From: Pectinophora gossypiella
Lineage: Eukaryota > Arthropoda > Insecta > Lepidoptera > Gelechiidae
DNA length: 64,000 bases
Assembly: GCF_024362695.1 (NCBI RefSeq)
Contig: NC_065417.1
Location: forward strand, 15,803,001-15,867,000
Reading direction: 5' to 3'
Under the pieces are notes generated by a model. The model was not told where the DNA came from. It saw only the letters and a list, made by a program, of their open reading frames with translations, and made no database searches. Position 1 is the stretch's first letter, and each line of letters begins with the position of its first letter. This document shows, piece by piece, positions 53,954 through 64,000 of this stretch. The position numbers and the translations under genes are program-made.

Positions 53954-54205
53954 GCTTTCTAAGTATTGTATGAAGCGCATTCCCAGACCTCCGGCGCAGA
54001 CGAACAACATCCGTCCTGCGCATTCAGCTTTAGATAAGCCCGAACTATCGGGAGGTATTGTTGTTTTCATAGCTTTCTTAGATCATAGAACTAGCTCATA
54101 AGTTTAGTCTTAAGTTGACCACTGTAAAGTACGCATTAAAAGTTTAAATTCAAAATTCAATTTTTGCTTTTTAAAAAGAGTCCCTCGCTCCGCGGCAACT
54201 TAAGT
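53905..54205 (+). repeat. Errantivirus 3' LTR
   Basis: 301 bp, the same as 39798-40098 with no difference seen. The first 49 bp also encode the env C-terminus. Confidence 0.95.
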
Positions 54206-54284
54206 ACCTACATGTTCTTTATTTATTGTACTATTTGTTCGAGCATGATATTATATTGCAAATTGGAAGCTTTCTTTTTTTTTT

Positions 54285-54430
54285 TGACGTGACTTATTGT
54301 ACATTTGCCGCAGATGGCATTAACTACTTGGCCGGACAAATGGGGAGCGCTGAAGGCTCTCACCCGGTACAACGTTTAAGACAACAGGCCTGAGTGTGCC
54401 CAGTTGGGCGCGAACCTCGGCTCAGGGCGT
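54285..54430 (+). repeat. Repeat family G copy
   Basis: tgacgtgacttattgtacat-ttgccgcagatggcattaac, then gcgctgaaggctctcacccg and cgaacctcggctcagggcgt. Closely related to 16470-16620. Confidence 0.7.
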
Positions 54431-54589
54431 AAATTGGAAGCGACGATGGTGAATGTCGGTGTACGGACTAACCAAAGTTGGTTTTTGTTGCACCGTCAAT
54501 TGTAAAAAAATGTATTAAGTACTGTACACTTATTCCTTTTGTAACGAGTACCTTTAAGTATGTTTCGTAACATAATTTAAGCTTAGCTT

Positions 54590-54830
54590 ACGACTATATG
54601 TCAATTGGGGTAGTCAAAGGTACATCCATCGCAAGATGAACTAAGAACCTACACCTAACCAAGTTTTCTGTAATTTCTGTTCGACCAACGTGATAGGTGG
54701 TGGGCCGTATCGCCGTCTATAATGGTGGAGTGGTGTTAGTGAAAACTGCATTTAAGATAACTTAATAACTCATTGGTGCAATGCCAGTACCGGGGTTTGA
54801 ACCGGCGTCCGTGTTGTAAATTGACTAGGA
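54590..54830 (-). mobile_element. SINE family C copy
   Basis: tacgactatatgtcaattgg-ggtagtcaaaggtacatcc, gtgggccgtatcgccgtcta, ttaataactcattggtgcaa and accggggtttgaaccggc. The tRNA-like promoter end is on the right, so the element points left. It is cut short of the gagaagc segment. Confidence 0.68.
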
Positions 54831-56234
54831 CTATTGCAGACATACTTACTGGATATCTGAAAATAAACTATGTAGGTATTTAAGTACTTCTTTTTAATGA
54901 ATAACAGCTGTTTGTAACCTAAATACCATGCACAGAATAAATTTCATTTCATTTCATGATAAGACTAAGCTTTTTGCTTGCCATAATCTTGTATTAAGTG
55001 CAGCTATAAGCTATTCCGGCCAAGTAGTTAATGCCATCTGCGGCAAATCTACAATAAGTCACGCCAAAAAAAAGCTATAAGCTGTGCATCGTACATATTT
55101 ACTAGTATCACAGCACCTCTCAAGTGTACAAAGTTAGTTAAAATGACACCCTGTGCATAGCCCCGGGCAGCTCGTCCATCATAAACTGTCCACAACACAA
55201 AGTCAACTCTACTCTGACATGATCCTTATTGGCAATTTGCTAACCCGAATATTCGCGCGTCACTCGCCCGTCATTTGCGAATAATTCGCGCTTTACGACA
55301 ATGACGCGAAATTCGCGCACTACCACAATAATGCCCGAACTCCACAAAAGCGGAGCGGAGAGATGTGTTTTGATAACCAATATAATTCCGTTATAGTCTC
55401 ATCACGGTTCAGTAGCAGAGTAGCACTGTGGTTCTGTCGTTCACTAGATTTATTCTCAAACGGGGAGTACCGGTTCGATCCCCAGAACCAGAGGTATAAC
55501 CTCGTAACGCCCGGATTTCCAGACACAATAGTTAAACAATGGGATTTGGATTTTAAAAGGCATCTGGGCTTTACGACCATGTAGTACACGCACTCCTCGC
55601 CAGCCAAGTCCTGCATCTTATATAAAAAAATAAATAATAATAATTGTTGTTTCGTGCGTGTGTCAACAACGCGCATTGTTCGTAAGTCCGCGTGACAAAT
55701 GTGTTTTAAATGTCTGCTTTTGGAAATGTTTGCGCGTGGTATTGTGTTGCTAGCAGCATGTGTGAGCTGCGCTGGACGTCATTTACATCTGCAAATACAG
55801 ATGTTATACTAATTCAATGGCTGGGATTCTTTTATTGAATTCTATTAATAGTTGAATAATAGTTTTATTTCGATTTCTTTGCTTGGTAATACTAGTAACC
55901 ATATGTGCTTTATATTTAAGTAGGAGAAGTAGTTAATGCCTTCTGAGACAAAACTAGAATAAGTCATGCTGCACTATCCCGCTATATTATATTCTAAGAA
56001 CAATTTATTAATTTTATCAAACATTAAACTAATATGGATCAAAGTATTTACGAATAGGAAATAACAATATTTCAAACCACACAGGACTTGCAGAATACTC
56101 GATGTAGCTCCGTGAACGATCGCCAAACGAATGAAACGAGTCACTGTCATCCGCTCGTTTTTATAGCCGTCAGGTGTGTTTACAATAACAACCTATTTTT
56201 ATGCTAACAATATAATATTAAATATCTTCTATAC
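54831..56234. other. Intergenic DNA with family G and H repeats
   Basis: 55010-55070 is family G reversed (ccggccaagtagttaatgcc-atctgcggcaaatctacaat). 55405-55590 carries a tRNA-like segment (B box ggttcgatcccc near 55470) followed by family H (cgcccggatttccagacaca). 55920-55975 is another family G scrap. 55195-55330 has several attcgcg motifs. No gene. Confidence 0.5.
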
Positions 56235-56355
56235 TTAAAGGTTGCCTGGAAGAGATTGCTACTTAGCAACAAGGCTGGATATTGTACTCTTTCTATTTTT
56301 CTATTGTTTTGTACATATTTTCCTGTCAGTGCAATAAAGTATTTCTTACGTTACA
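56235..56355 (+). repeat. Retroposon 3' end
   Basis: ggttgcctggaagagattgc-tacttagcaacaaggctgga, ending gtgcaataaagtatttctta. The same family as 22540-22675. Confidence 0.55.
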
Positions 56356-56892
56356 ACATATCCCCGAAGGAGTAACACAAAACGGATGAAATAGATTTAG
56401 TTCCATAAGTGATTGAGTGAAATGCAAATGTTAAACAACAATTATTGTTGCAGGTTTAATAAAATATACAATAACATATTCGAAATGTTTACATTGCAGC
56501 TTAACGCTTCAACCGTTGATAAACCTGTCGGTCACCATTATGTCCACGCGTCGGTCCCTTGGAAACTAATTCCATTGACGGGTGTCCCCCTCGAGCGGGG
56601 TACGATAGTCCCTAAATGTCGCCTGAAGGTAGCAGGAACTGGGGGCCACTTGGGGCTTACATATAACTCGGCAGTGCTATCAAAATGAATTTATCATCAT
56701 CAGAAAAATCATTGACACTTAGGTCACGTAATCCCACAGACAACTTCTCCGACGCGCGCTAAATGATAGGCCCTATGAACCTATGTTAAAAAAAATACTG
56801 AACATATTATGCCAGAGGGAGAATGGAGCTATTGAAGCCTGTTTTTCCCAGGCCACAACTTATAAGAATGATGACAATACCTATTATGAAAC

Positions 56893-57237
56893 AGGAAGCC
56901 GTGGTAGCCCAGTCGGTAGAACGCTTGCCTCTCACTTTGAGGTCGCAGATTCGAATCGAAGGCCTAAACCAATGATTGTCGAATTTGTTTTCAAATTCAT
57001 GTTTGGATCATAAATGATTATCATCTGCTCAGCGGTGAATGCAAACATCATGAGGAAGCCCACATTCCCGAGAAATGCATTTTCGAGGTATGTTGCCTAA
57101 CCTGTATTGGGCTGGTTTTCCCTTCGCGGGTTGGAAGGTCAGACAGGCAGTCGCTTCTGCAAAATACCGGACCTGTAAAATCGTCAGGTTAAGTAAGCAG
57201 ACCCCATGAGAAACAGGATAACGCTAGGGAGATGATG
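56893..57237 (+). mobile_element. SINE family B, full-length copy with tRNA-like head
   Basis: The head gccgtggtagcccagtcggt-agaacgcttgcc (A box) and gcagattcgaatcgaa (weak B box) is tRNA-derived and unlike the family A head. The body (gaggaagcccacattcccga, cgcgggttggaaggtcagac) and end (ggataacgctagggagatga-tgac) match 10795, 12056 and 13349. Confidence 0.82.
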
Positions 57238-58797
57238 ACTAATTATGAAACAGAACCAAACAGATTCCCCCTATTCAAACATTTTACATTTGGTTATATA
57301 AAGTATTGTTGTTGGCTGTTTCACATACAAGCCACGTCCGATTCCATTGTAAAAGATACCTTTTGTATATAGACATTAGCTTGAGACTACGGGATGGGGG
57401 CCACTTGGGGCCCCTGGATCACTTAAGGCCCCAAAAAGGCCACATCACACTCGAACCAGTAAAACTCATTAGGTATTCCACGACGGTATTCCGACAACCA
57501 CAGTCTCATCTTAAAGTAATAGTTACTGCTACGTAGCTGGTACTAAGTTTATAGGTAATGTGTGACGCTGTAGAACCTAGTTATTCAAGTTCGACACGAC
57601 TTTAACTCAAACTCAATTAACAGTAATCTTCAGTTACACTTTGACTCGTTAGTTGTATACATACATACATATATAGACTCACGCGTATAAAAAATAAAAG
57701 AAGAGTAAAAAAAGTATGTCAGGAATGCCATAGTGTCTGCTTACACCGGTGGTCAGTTTTTATTTAAAAATATATTTTTGTCGAACGCCTCATCACCTCA
57801 GGGGGATTAATTACAGCAACTTCTCAACCCATATAGCCGAAGAAAAGTAGGTAGCCGCAAGAAAAACTCGGCACAGGGACCAAGACAAAAAATGGGTACA
57901 GTGCGTTAAACTTTTACGATTATATAATATAAACATAGCACCACGCCTGTATACCTGACGGAGTAGGCAGAGGTCTGTATTAGGTATGTTAAGCTTCATG
58001 AAATAGCCCCTTCATTTTCTTTTTTTTTGTTCATTTTTTTACCCCTTTGATTTCCGTGTGGTTTCTGTCCTGTGTTGAATGTAATGTACCTGTCTGTCTG
58101 TGTCTTTGGTGTCCGGAAGTAATAAATGTTTCTTTCTTTCTTCTTTCATTTTAGGTAAATTTTAGTAAGACAGCTTTGCAGTTCTAGAATGAAAATCTGA
58201 CCATGTTTTAGTCATAAAGAGGTGTTATCAGTAGCCACCCGGTTTACCCGGCTAAAGTGTAGGGGTGTAAACTGGCGCACACAACCGGATCCGCGCGGTT
58301 ACACGCTCTCCAGACGAGGGCCCTCCACACTCAACGTCAGTCGGCTCAGTATTGTTGTTACAACCGGATTTTTATGAATTCGGACAGATTTTAACCGGAT
58401 TTTCCCGATAAAACATTGTAGGCAAGTGTTCTTGTATAGCTTAGTCATGGTTGGTAACTGTTTTGTCATACAAGAAGGTTGGTGAGTTTGGAAATATTAT
58501 TAAGTATTTTGCGTTCAGTCCTGTACTTTTGCTCTTGCAAGAGTTATTTATTCTATTATACTCAGGCTGTATACTCTAATGGGGTTTTAATTTCAATTAT
58601 TTGCTTTTTATCTCTATATACAGTATTAAAAAAAAAACGTTTACATTTTTTTCTTCTCCATTCTACTTAAACAGATATAAAATCTACTTCTTCAACCAAA
58701 TCCATTTGTCATCTAAGCACTTTCCTCACAACGAGTATAATCAGTTAAGTACTTTATACTCTATTACCTACTTAATACTATATACAATAAACACATA
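57238..58797. other. Intergenic DNA with worn LINE tails
   Basis: 57775-57890 (gaacgcctcatcacctcagg ... gaaaaactcggcacagggac) is a diverged (GAATTT)n LINE 3' UTR on the minus strand. 57935-57990 is a LINE tail (tgtatacctgacggagtagg-cagaggtctg). 58050-58150 is a retroposon 3' end with (TTTC)n. No gene. Confidence 0.5.
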
Positions 58798-59054
58798 CAG
58801 GGTAAGTGATACCATAACGAATACTGAGGGGGTGATTTAGACCATAATTCTGAGCTCATATCAAGTGGAATTTTCCGTCACAAAAGTATGGAACTGAACA
58901 TAATTTAAAAAAGCACAAAAATCAATTTTCCGACAGGAAATTTCACTTGATATCAACTCAGAATAATTGTCTGAACCGTCCTCCTCAGTACTCCTTACTT
59001 ATCATGGTCTAAATCATTCCCCTCAGTATTCGTTACGATGTCACTTGCACCCTG
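58798..59054. mobile_element. MITE family A copy
   Basis: cagggtaagtgataccataa to tacgatgtcacttgcaccct-g, beside TA on both sides. The inner pair catatcaagtggaattttcc / gaaatttcacttgatatcaa is clear. A short duplication of the right end (ttatcatggtctaaatcatt) makes it longer than the reference. Confidence 0.82.
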
Positions 59055-60104
59055 TATAGTAGGATCAACGCGATGTCTGCCTATCCTATTGGGGAAAAGG
59101 CGAGCTTATATGTATTTATGAATTATCTCACCTGGCTCACAGCACCGTAACTCGTAGAAGCACCAACGCCGCTCCAAATATTTACCACTCGCGACCACCT
59201 TCCTACACCATACTTTATTCAATAACCCTCCTTATCAGCCCCTGGTACAGTCTACTTTACAACGTTACAACGCACGTCGTAACTCCATCGACACGCGTTG
59301 TGGTAAACAACGCGTTATTTTTACGTTGTTGTAGTTTTATGATTATTATTATGGACACGCCCTTTGATTTCCTTCGGTTTATTTTGTAGTAAGTGCTTGA
59401 ATCGTAGTTAATTTAAATTTAGTGGATAAGATTAACTATTTAAATAGGTGTTTAATTTATACTATAATGTAGTTACTAATAATGTATCTCTACTTGAACA
59501 ATTTAGAGCTAGGCACGTGTTATAACTTTAATAACTTTAAGTTAGTATATCTTATTTATCTAAGCTATTAATTTTATACTTTATTCCGGTATATACTTAA
59601 AAATCTTACTTTTATTATGTACTTAAGTACTTTGATTTAGTTTCCTATTAAGCTATGAAATAGTAACTTATTAAATACTTTGCAAAACTTATCTAAAAAA
59701 AAACACTGAAACTTTAATTTCACAAACACAATTTTTTTTGACAATTATCTTTTAAAGTCCCATAATATATATGACCAAAACTAATTATCTGCGGCACATC
59801 ATATTTCGCGTGTCTCGTGTAGTGTGTCTCGTATTATTTACGTCACAGTTTTGTCGCGCTCGAGGCGCGGTGCGGGCGGGCGGCGCGGACTGCTTGCGAC
59901 GAGTGAGCGTCGCCCGCCCAACTCGCCGCTTTAAACCCGCCCGCCCTACATCGACTTAAACTTATAGCTCAGGAAATTACGCACTTGTTATATAAGTAAG
60001 TAGCTATAAGGTCTCAGATTATTAACAATTAACACATGTATAAAAAGGTTAATCTGCTGGCTGCCATTTTAATGGTTTTTTTTTATTAAACAAGTGAAGT
60101 ATAT
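59055..60104. other. Intergenic DNA with a GC-rich island at 59850-59955
   Basis: The island (gcgctcgaggcgcggtgcgg, gggcggcgcggactgcttgc, agtgagcgtcgcccgcccaa) stands out in AT-rich surroundings. It contains self-complementary gggcggg/cccgccc segments. It could be promoter-like or an exon end, but no gene model is visible. Confidence 0.4.
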
Positions 60105-60164
60105 CAGGATCGAAACAAATGGAATTCTATAGTCTCTGCTTACCCCGGTGTCAAAGAGATGTGA
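60105..60164 (+). pseudogene. LINE polymerase C-terminal scrap
   Basis: Twenty codons with the same Asp-Arg-x-Lys-Trp-Asn-Ser-Ile and Tyr-Pro-Gly pattern as 27641-27868, then a TGA and a tail of (TATG)n. Confidence 0.6.
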
Positions 60165-61714
60165 GTTTATGTATGTATGTATATTTTTTTAATTCTGTAG
60201 GTAAGCATAATTCTATAAAATTATTAATTTCCTGAAATCTTGAAATAAAGTTCGTCACTTTCTAAGCTTGTCCGTTTTCATAATTTTATGTTGTTGAATT
60301 GTACGTTTTCAAATCAAATCTTGTCAATCATTCATTTGCAAAGCATTCATGGTTTTTTCAACATATATTATAATAAAATTTTATAACTAACTTTTTTATT
60401 ACCTGTTAATTCTGGGTTCAAGGCGACTATTATAAGCTCATTCGGTTTTTATGACGGCCAACGGTAGACGGCCATTATAGTCAATTTGTCCCCTTTATTG
60501 CTATGTAAGCGTGTTGCGTGTAGTACCCGCAGCACTAAGGCCGCCCTTACTGGAGGATACTATTTTTATAGCCTGTTACATGTTATCATTTAATGTTAGG
60601 GTGCATTCGATTTGGTAAATTGCGGGCCAGACGTACGTTCTTTCTTCGATTGCTTATTTGATCTATGACTCCATTCATCCGAATCGTGGGTAAATAGGTA
60701 CAAGCCACATTTTTACGATTTTTCTGGAATCTAAATATTTTTATTTATTTTATTATTGACATCAAGACTCAACTTTTGACATTATTTATTTATTATTTTA
60801 TTTTCTTATAAAAACACAAATACAAATTCTTAGCTTAGTTAGTTTTATAGTTGCAAGGTAACCATATTATAATTCACTCTGAAGTGTAATTTTGTCTATA
60901 TCCACCCCATTTTACGGTACCTAGATCAAAAATGTCTTTTTGATAAGTTAGTCGGAAAATATTTGCGATAGTGTTATTATATTGGAATATTCAACAAACA
61001 AAGTGTACCTACCTATCTTTTTTCGCTTCGTGCCAACAAGCCGCTTTATAATAACTCGAAAGTTTATGCGGACTTTTGAGTTAATTCGTCTGGGGTTCGG
61101 AGTAGCAGTCTGCTCCGAGGTTGGAGGCTTAGGTTTCGTCATTCATCGTCATCACCTTTCATTATTTCATTCATCATCATCAAGAAAAAATTAAATAAGA
61201 CATGGCTGTATGGGCATAGTTCCATTTGCCTTGCCCTTCGGGGAAAACCAACCATCGACTAAATGGTTTCAACTTGCAAATGATAAGTTCTGATGACAAA
61301 AACTTTCGCATGCGAATCGAATAAGAACGATTCAACAATACGGCTCCTATTTTCAAGCTCGTAGGGACTACATACTAATAGAACGCGGCTATCGCGATAC
61401 GAGATATCTCGCGTCAGCGCACACGCACGCTTCCGATGCGGCTTATCTCTTCCGGCCGTCGGCGCCGCCGGCGGCGACTGTTGCGACTCAGCAGGCTCAT
61501 CTAGTCGGAACTAGATCATCACATCAATATGCCGCTATTACACTACCCGATTTCAAGGGCCGATTTTTAGTGAGGGCGTAGTGCGGCGCTATTATTGCAT
61601 CGCTAAATCGGAACCCTTACCATTTTAGTCAATCGACTCGAATCGCGCTTCTGCATGCGCGTATGTCTGAGTGACCTACTAGGGTCTACGCAAAATTTGT
61701 ACTTACCTACCTAA
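60165..61714. other. Intergenic DNA, no gene
   Basis: AT-rich with a GC-rich patch at 61380-61500 (gcgtcagcgcacacgcacgc, cggccgtcggcgccgccggc). No frame is supported. Confidence 0.4.
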
Positions 61715-62026
61715 TATCTAGTGAAACCAACCAGCAGTGGAGCAGCGTGGTGGATTATGCTCCATACCCCCTCCGGTTGATTGAGTGGAGGCCTGTGCCC
61801 AGCAGTGGGACGTATATAGGCAGTTTATGTATCTAGTGAAATGATTAATGTCACGAGCACGAAGGGATTTTTGTGATGTCTCCATGAGCCAAATGCTCAA
61901 CCACTAGACCACAGATACAATTCATTATCCACTATCTTAGAATCTTCAAGGCTTCTTAGCCTTGTAGTCATATCATTAAAATCATTTTGTACTCGTGAGT
62001 AGTGACATTAATCATTTCACTAGATA
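61715..62026. repeat. Palindrome holding an inserted SINE A tail
   Basis: tatctagtgaaatgattaat-gtcac at 61829-61853 is matched by its complement at 62000-62026. The SINE A tail (61728-61827, ccagcagtggagcagcgtgg ... gtataggcagtttatg) is flanked by tatctagtgaaa on both sides, a 12-bp target duplication. A reversed SINE A head scrap (ctcaaccactagaccacaga) lies at 61893-61915. Confidence 0.7.
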
Positions 62027-62067
62027 TTGGTGCTGATTCTAGTACATACCATCTAATTTAATTTTAA

Positions 62068-62331
62068 GTTATACCTGTCATTTTCTTATCCGCTGAAAAG
62101 GAAAAGGACGGGTAATCGACAGGCATAAAAAAGCACACGTCAATTCTAGGCAGAAAGTTAAAAAAACCCTCCCAAAATTTTATATTGGCCGATATCCCGA
62201 CAGTGCACGTCAAACAGGTTGCATATGAGGGAGATGCCTATTTTATTCGCCCGGGTTATTCATTTTAAAATTAACAGTTGGCAATCATTCGTCCCTTTCC
62301 TTTTCGGCGGATAAGAAGGAACAGGTATAAC
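62068..62331. mobile_element. Foldback MITE (family E), about 264 bp
   Basis: The left end gttatacctgtcattttctt-atccgctgaaaaggaaaagg is complementary to the right end ccctttccttttcggcggat-aagaaggaacaggtataac, so the inverted repeats are about 45-50 bp. The centre includes ttatattggccgatatcccg. No ORF. Confidence 0.8.
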
Positions 62332-62735
62332 TATAAATAAAATTAAGATGTGTCTGCAGGAATCGGGGACATTAGGGTCGGTATAAATTTTGTGTATGTA
62401 TATGATTGATGGATTGCGCATATCTGGCGAATAGGCGTTTACTAGGTATGCGCATACCATCAGACACACACATACTTATTTACAATGAAAAAAAGTTACG
62501 TAGGTACGTGTGTGTACCTACTCTATATATAGTTACATTTACGTGTTGTAGATATTGTAAATAAAACTTATAAAAATATACAGTAAGTAGATCATAAACC
62601 CTTTTTTTGAAGTCGGTTAATAATAATAAGTAGAAGCGCGCATAAATTCGAAATCTATGATAATCACAAAATAAGTATTTACCTACTTTCTTTAATGGTT
62701 GAAGCTAATTCGTAATTTCGTCATGTAGCATATAA
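62332..62735. other. AT-rich DNA upstream of the tRNA gene
   Basis: No repeat or frame recognised. The upstream promoter region of the tRNA would lie here, but tRNA promoters are internal. Confidence 0.45.
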
Positions 62736-62806
62736 GCATCGGTGGTTCAGTGGTAGAATGCTCGCCTGCCACGCGGGCGGCCCGGGTTCGATTCCCGGCC
62801 GATGCA
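62736..62806 (+). tRNA. tRNA-Gly (anticodon GCC)
   Basis: 71 nt without an intron. The acceptor stem GCATCGG pairs fully with CCGATGC, and the discriminator is A. The D arm carries the A box (TGGTTCAGTGGTAGA). The anticodon loop CTGCCAC has GCC at 62768-62770. The T arm carries the B box GGTTCGATTCC. A TTTTT run about 8 nt after the end can terminate RNA polymerase III. Unlike the SINE heads, all arms pair and no SINE body follows. It decodes GGC/GGU. Confidence 0.97.
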
Positions 62807-63352
62807 TTCTCTTTTTGACTTTTTCTTTTCTTTAAATTAGTAATTTACATAATATTTACAGCTACGGTTGTTGAAAAGATTTTAAAAAAAAAATAAATTC
62901 AACAATAAAATAGTGCCTACATTTTAGAAATAGCAAGTACACCCAATGTTCTAAAATATTCAATCGATATTAATTTATATTTAAATTTTATCTATTGTCC
63001 ATGGAATCTCAAGCTCTATTCTACCCCTGTTATTGTAAGGGTGCACACCGCGCGACGCTGCAAATCCAGGAGCAAGTGGCATTTAATTAAAAATATGTCA
63101 AAGCAAGCGGCCGCGCGGGATTAGTAGCCGCGTTCAGGATCCCAGTACGTATAACCTACACCACCGTCCACTAACCAGTATAATATATTGTTAGGAGAAA
63201 ATGGCTTTTCAAACGATATACTGTTGAACCTTTGTTTTAAGGTAATCTATCCATACTAATATTCTAAATACGAAACTCTGTCTAAATTGGCACATTTAAA
63301 TACTTAGTTGAAAACTTGAAATCCAAGGATGGTCATAGAATACTTTATAATA
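62807..63352. other. Intergenic DNA, no gene
   Basis: Includes a GC-rich patch at 63035-63145 (caccgcgcgacgctgcaaat, gcggccgcgcgggatt). Nothing supported. Confidence 0.4.
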
Positions 63353-63547
63353 GGCTAGTTTCCAACTAGTCAAATCAGTGACTTTTTACTAAACGTTAAA
63401 ACACGAAATTACTATGGAATTTGTATGAAAAAGCAACCTGTGACGTTATAGAAAACATGAAGGAAACGTTTTTTTTTTTCAGTTGTAGATCTGTTGTTAT
63501 TTAGTAATCAGAAATTCAAAATTTATCTTTGACCTAGGGAACTACCT
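63353..63547. mobile_element. MITE family C copy
   Basis: ggctagtttccaactagtca to ttgacctagggaactacc, with the shared interior aaaacacgaaattactatgg. Similar to 36552-36785 but about 40 bp shorter. Confidence 0.72.
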
Positions 63548-64000
63548 CATCACGGTGCTGACTGCCTGACTTTGATTTTGCCGTTGAAAAACTATTGTTC
63601 CCGCACGGTGCGATAGGTCGCGATTGATTTACCATCTTACCTACTTTCTAATATTTGTATCAACTACAAAAAAATTTTGAAATCACAAAAAGGTTATTAA
63701 TTTGTCATAGAACAACAAATTAACGTTTTTCGACTATTTCCTTTAAAAAAATATACTTACATACAGCTTAGGAAATAAAATACAGCTTACAGATAAATGA
63801 AGATTTATATGAGCACTGTTGCTATTTGACGTTTGTTGGCATTGCTCACATACTTTTAAATATATTTCAAATAGTAACATTGTTTTTTGGTTATGAATTA
63901 CTTCGATGTGGCCCTCAGTAGTGTATGTTATGTGAATGTGTTACCTAGACCGCTTCGCTAGATAGAAATTCCTTTCCACTTTTGTGTAACAAATAACTAT
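63548..64000. other. AT-rich DNA to the window end, nothing recognised
   Basis: No supported frame or repeat. Confidence 0.45.

Larger units (their letters stand above)
39798..54205 (+). mobile_element. Errantivirus-type LTR element (gypsy/17.6/TED-like), complete but interrupted twice
   Basis: Order: LTR, primer site, gag, pol, env, polypurine tract, LTR. Both LTRs are 301 bp and look identical on direct comparison. A 4-bp ACCT duplication flanks the element (39794-39797 and 54206-54209). Within pol are a ~6.0 kb Ty3/gypsy element and a ~0.5 kb LINE tail; without them the element would be about 7.9 kb, normal for errantiviruses. Env presence, the AGT start of the LTR and the tRNA-Ser-like primer site fit an insect errantivirus. 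It is an endogenous element in the host genome. Confidence 0.95.

Overview
This 64 kb window looks like non-genic DNA of a lepidopteran (moth or butterfly) genome. It is AT-rich and built almost entirely from transposable elements. The evidence is tRNA-headed SINEs with lepidopteran-style 3' tails, several foldback MITE families, non-LTR retrotransposon tails, and LTR retrotransposons of the BEL/Pao, CsRn1-type Ty3/gypsy and errantivirus (TED/17.6-like) kinds. I found no convincing host protein-coding gene. The only ordinary cellular gene I can support is a tRNA-Gly(GCC) at 62736-62806. The species and clade assignments are inference from sequence features, not from a database search.

Layout. 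Positions 1-3196 (minus strand) hold the first 1,065 codons of a BEL/Pao gag-pol reading frame that runs off the left edge, with its LTR/leader at about 3260-3556. From 3.6 to 33 kb there is a patchwork of SINEs (four head types, several nested in one another), MITEs, microsatellites, and 3' ends of LINEs. A 5'-truncated LINE with an open 538-codon reverse transcriptase ORF lies at 33036-34931 (minus). More MITEs follow, including two side by side at 39.0-39.5 kb.

The core is a complete errantivirus-type element at 39798-54205, with LTRs of 301 bp that appear identical, a 4-bp target duplication, a tRNA-Ser-like primer site, gag, pol, env and a polypurine tract. Its pol gene is broken twice. 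A complete CsRn1-like Ty3/gypsy element (43399-49391, also with apparently identical LTRs and a TACT target duplication) sits in the reverse transcriptase/RNase H region. A 0.5 kb 5'-truncated LINE tail (about 50304-50817) sits between RNase H and integrase. Both LTR elements carry canonical -1 frameshift heptamers exactly in their gag-pol overlaps. The errantivirus also has a leader ATG, splice donor and splice acceptor that are in register with env. From 54.2 to 64 kb the SINE/MITE patchwork resumes and contains the tRNA-Gly gene.

How the parts work together. Gag, protease, reverse transcriptase, RNase H and integrase of each LTR element serve its own replication. The inner CsRn1-like element looks intact and potentially autonomous. 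The host errantivirus keeps intact gag and env but an interrupted pol. SINEs and MITEs are non-autonomous. Several SINE families share a 3' tail, which suggests they use one LINE machinery.
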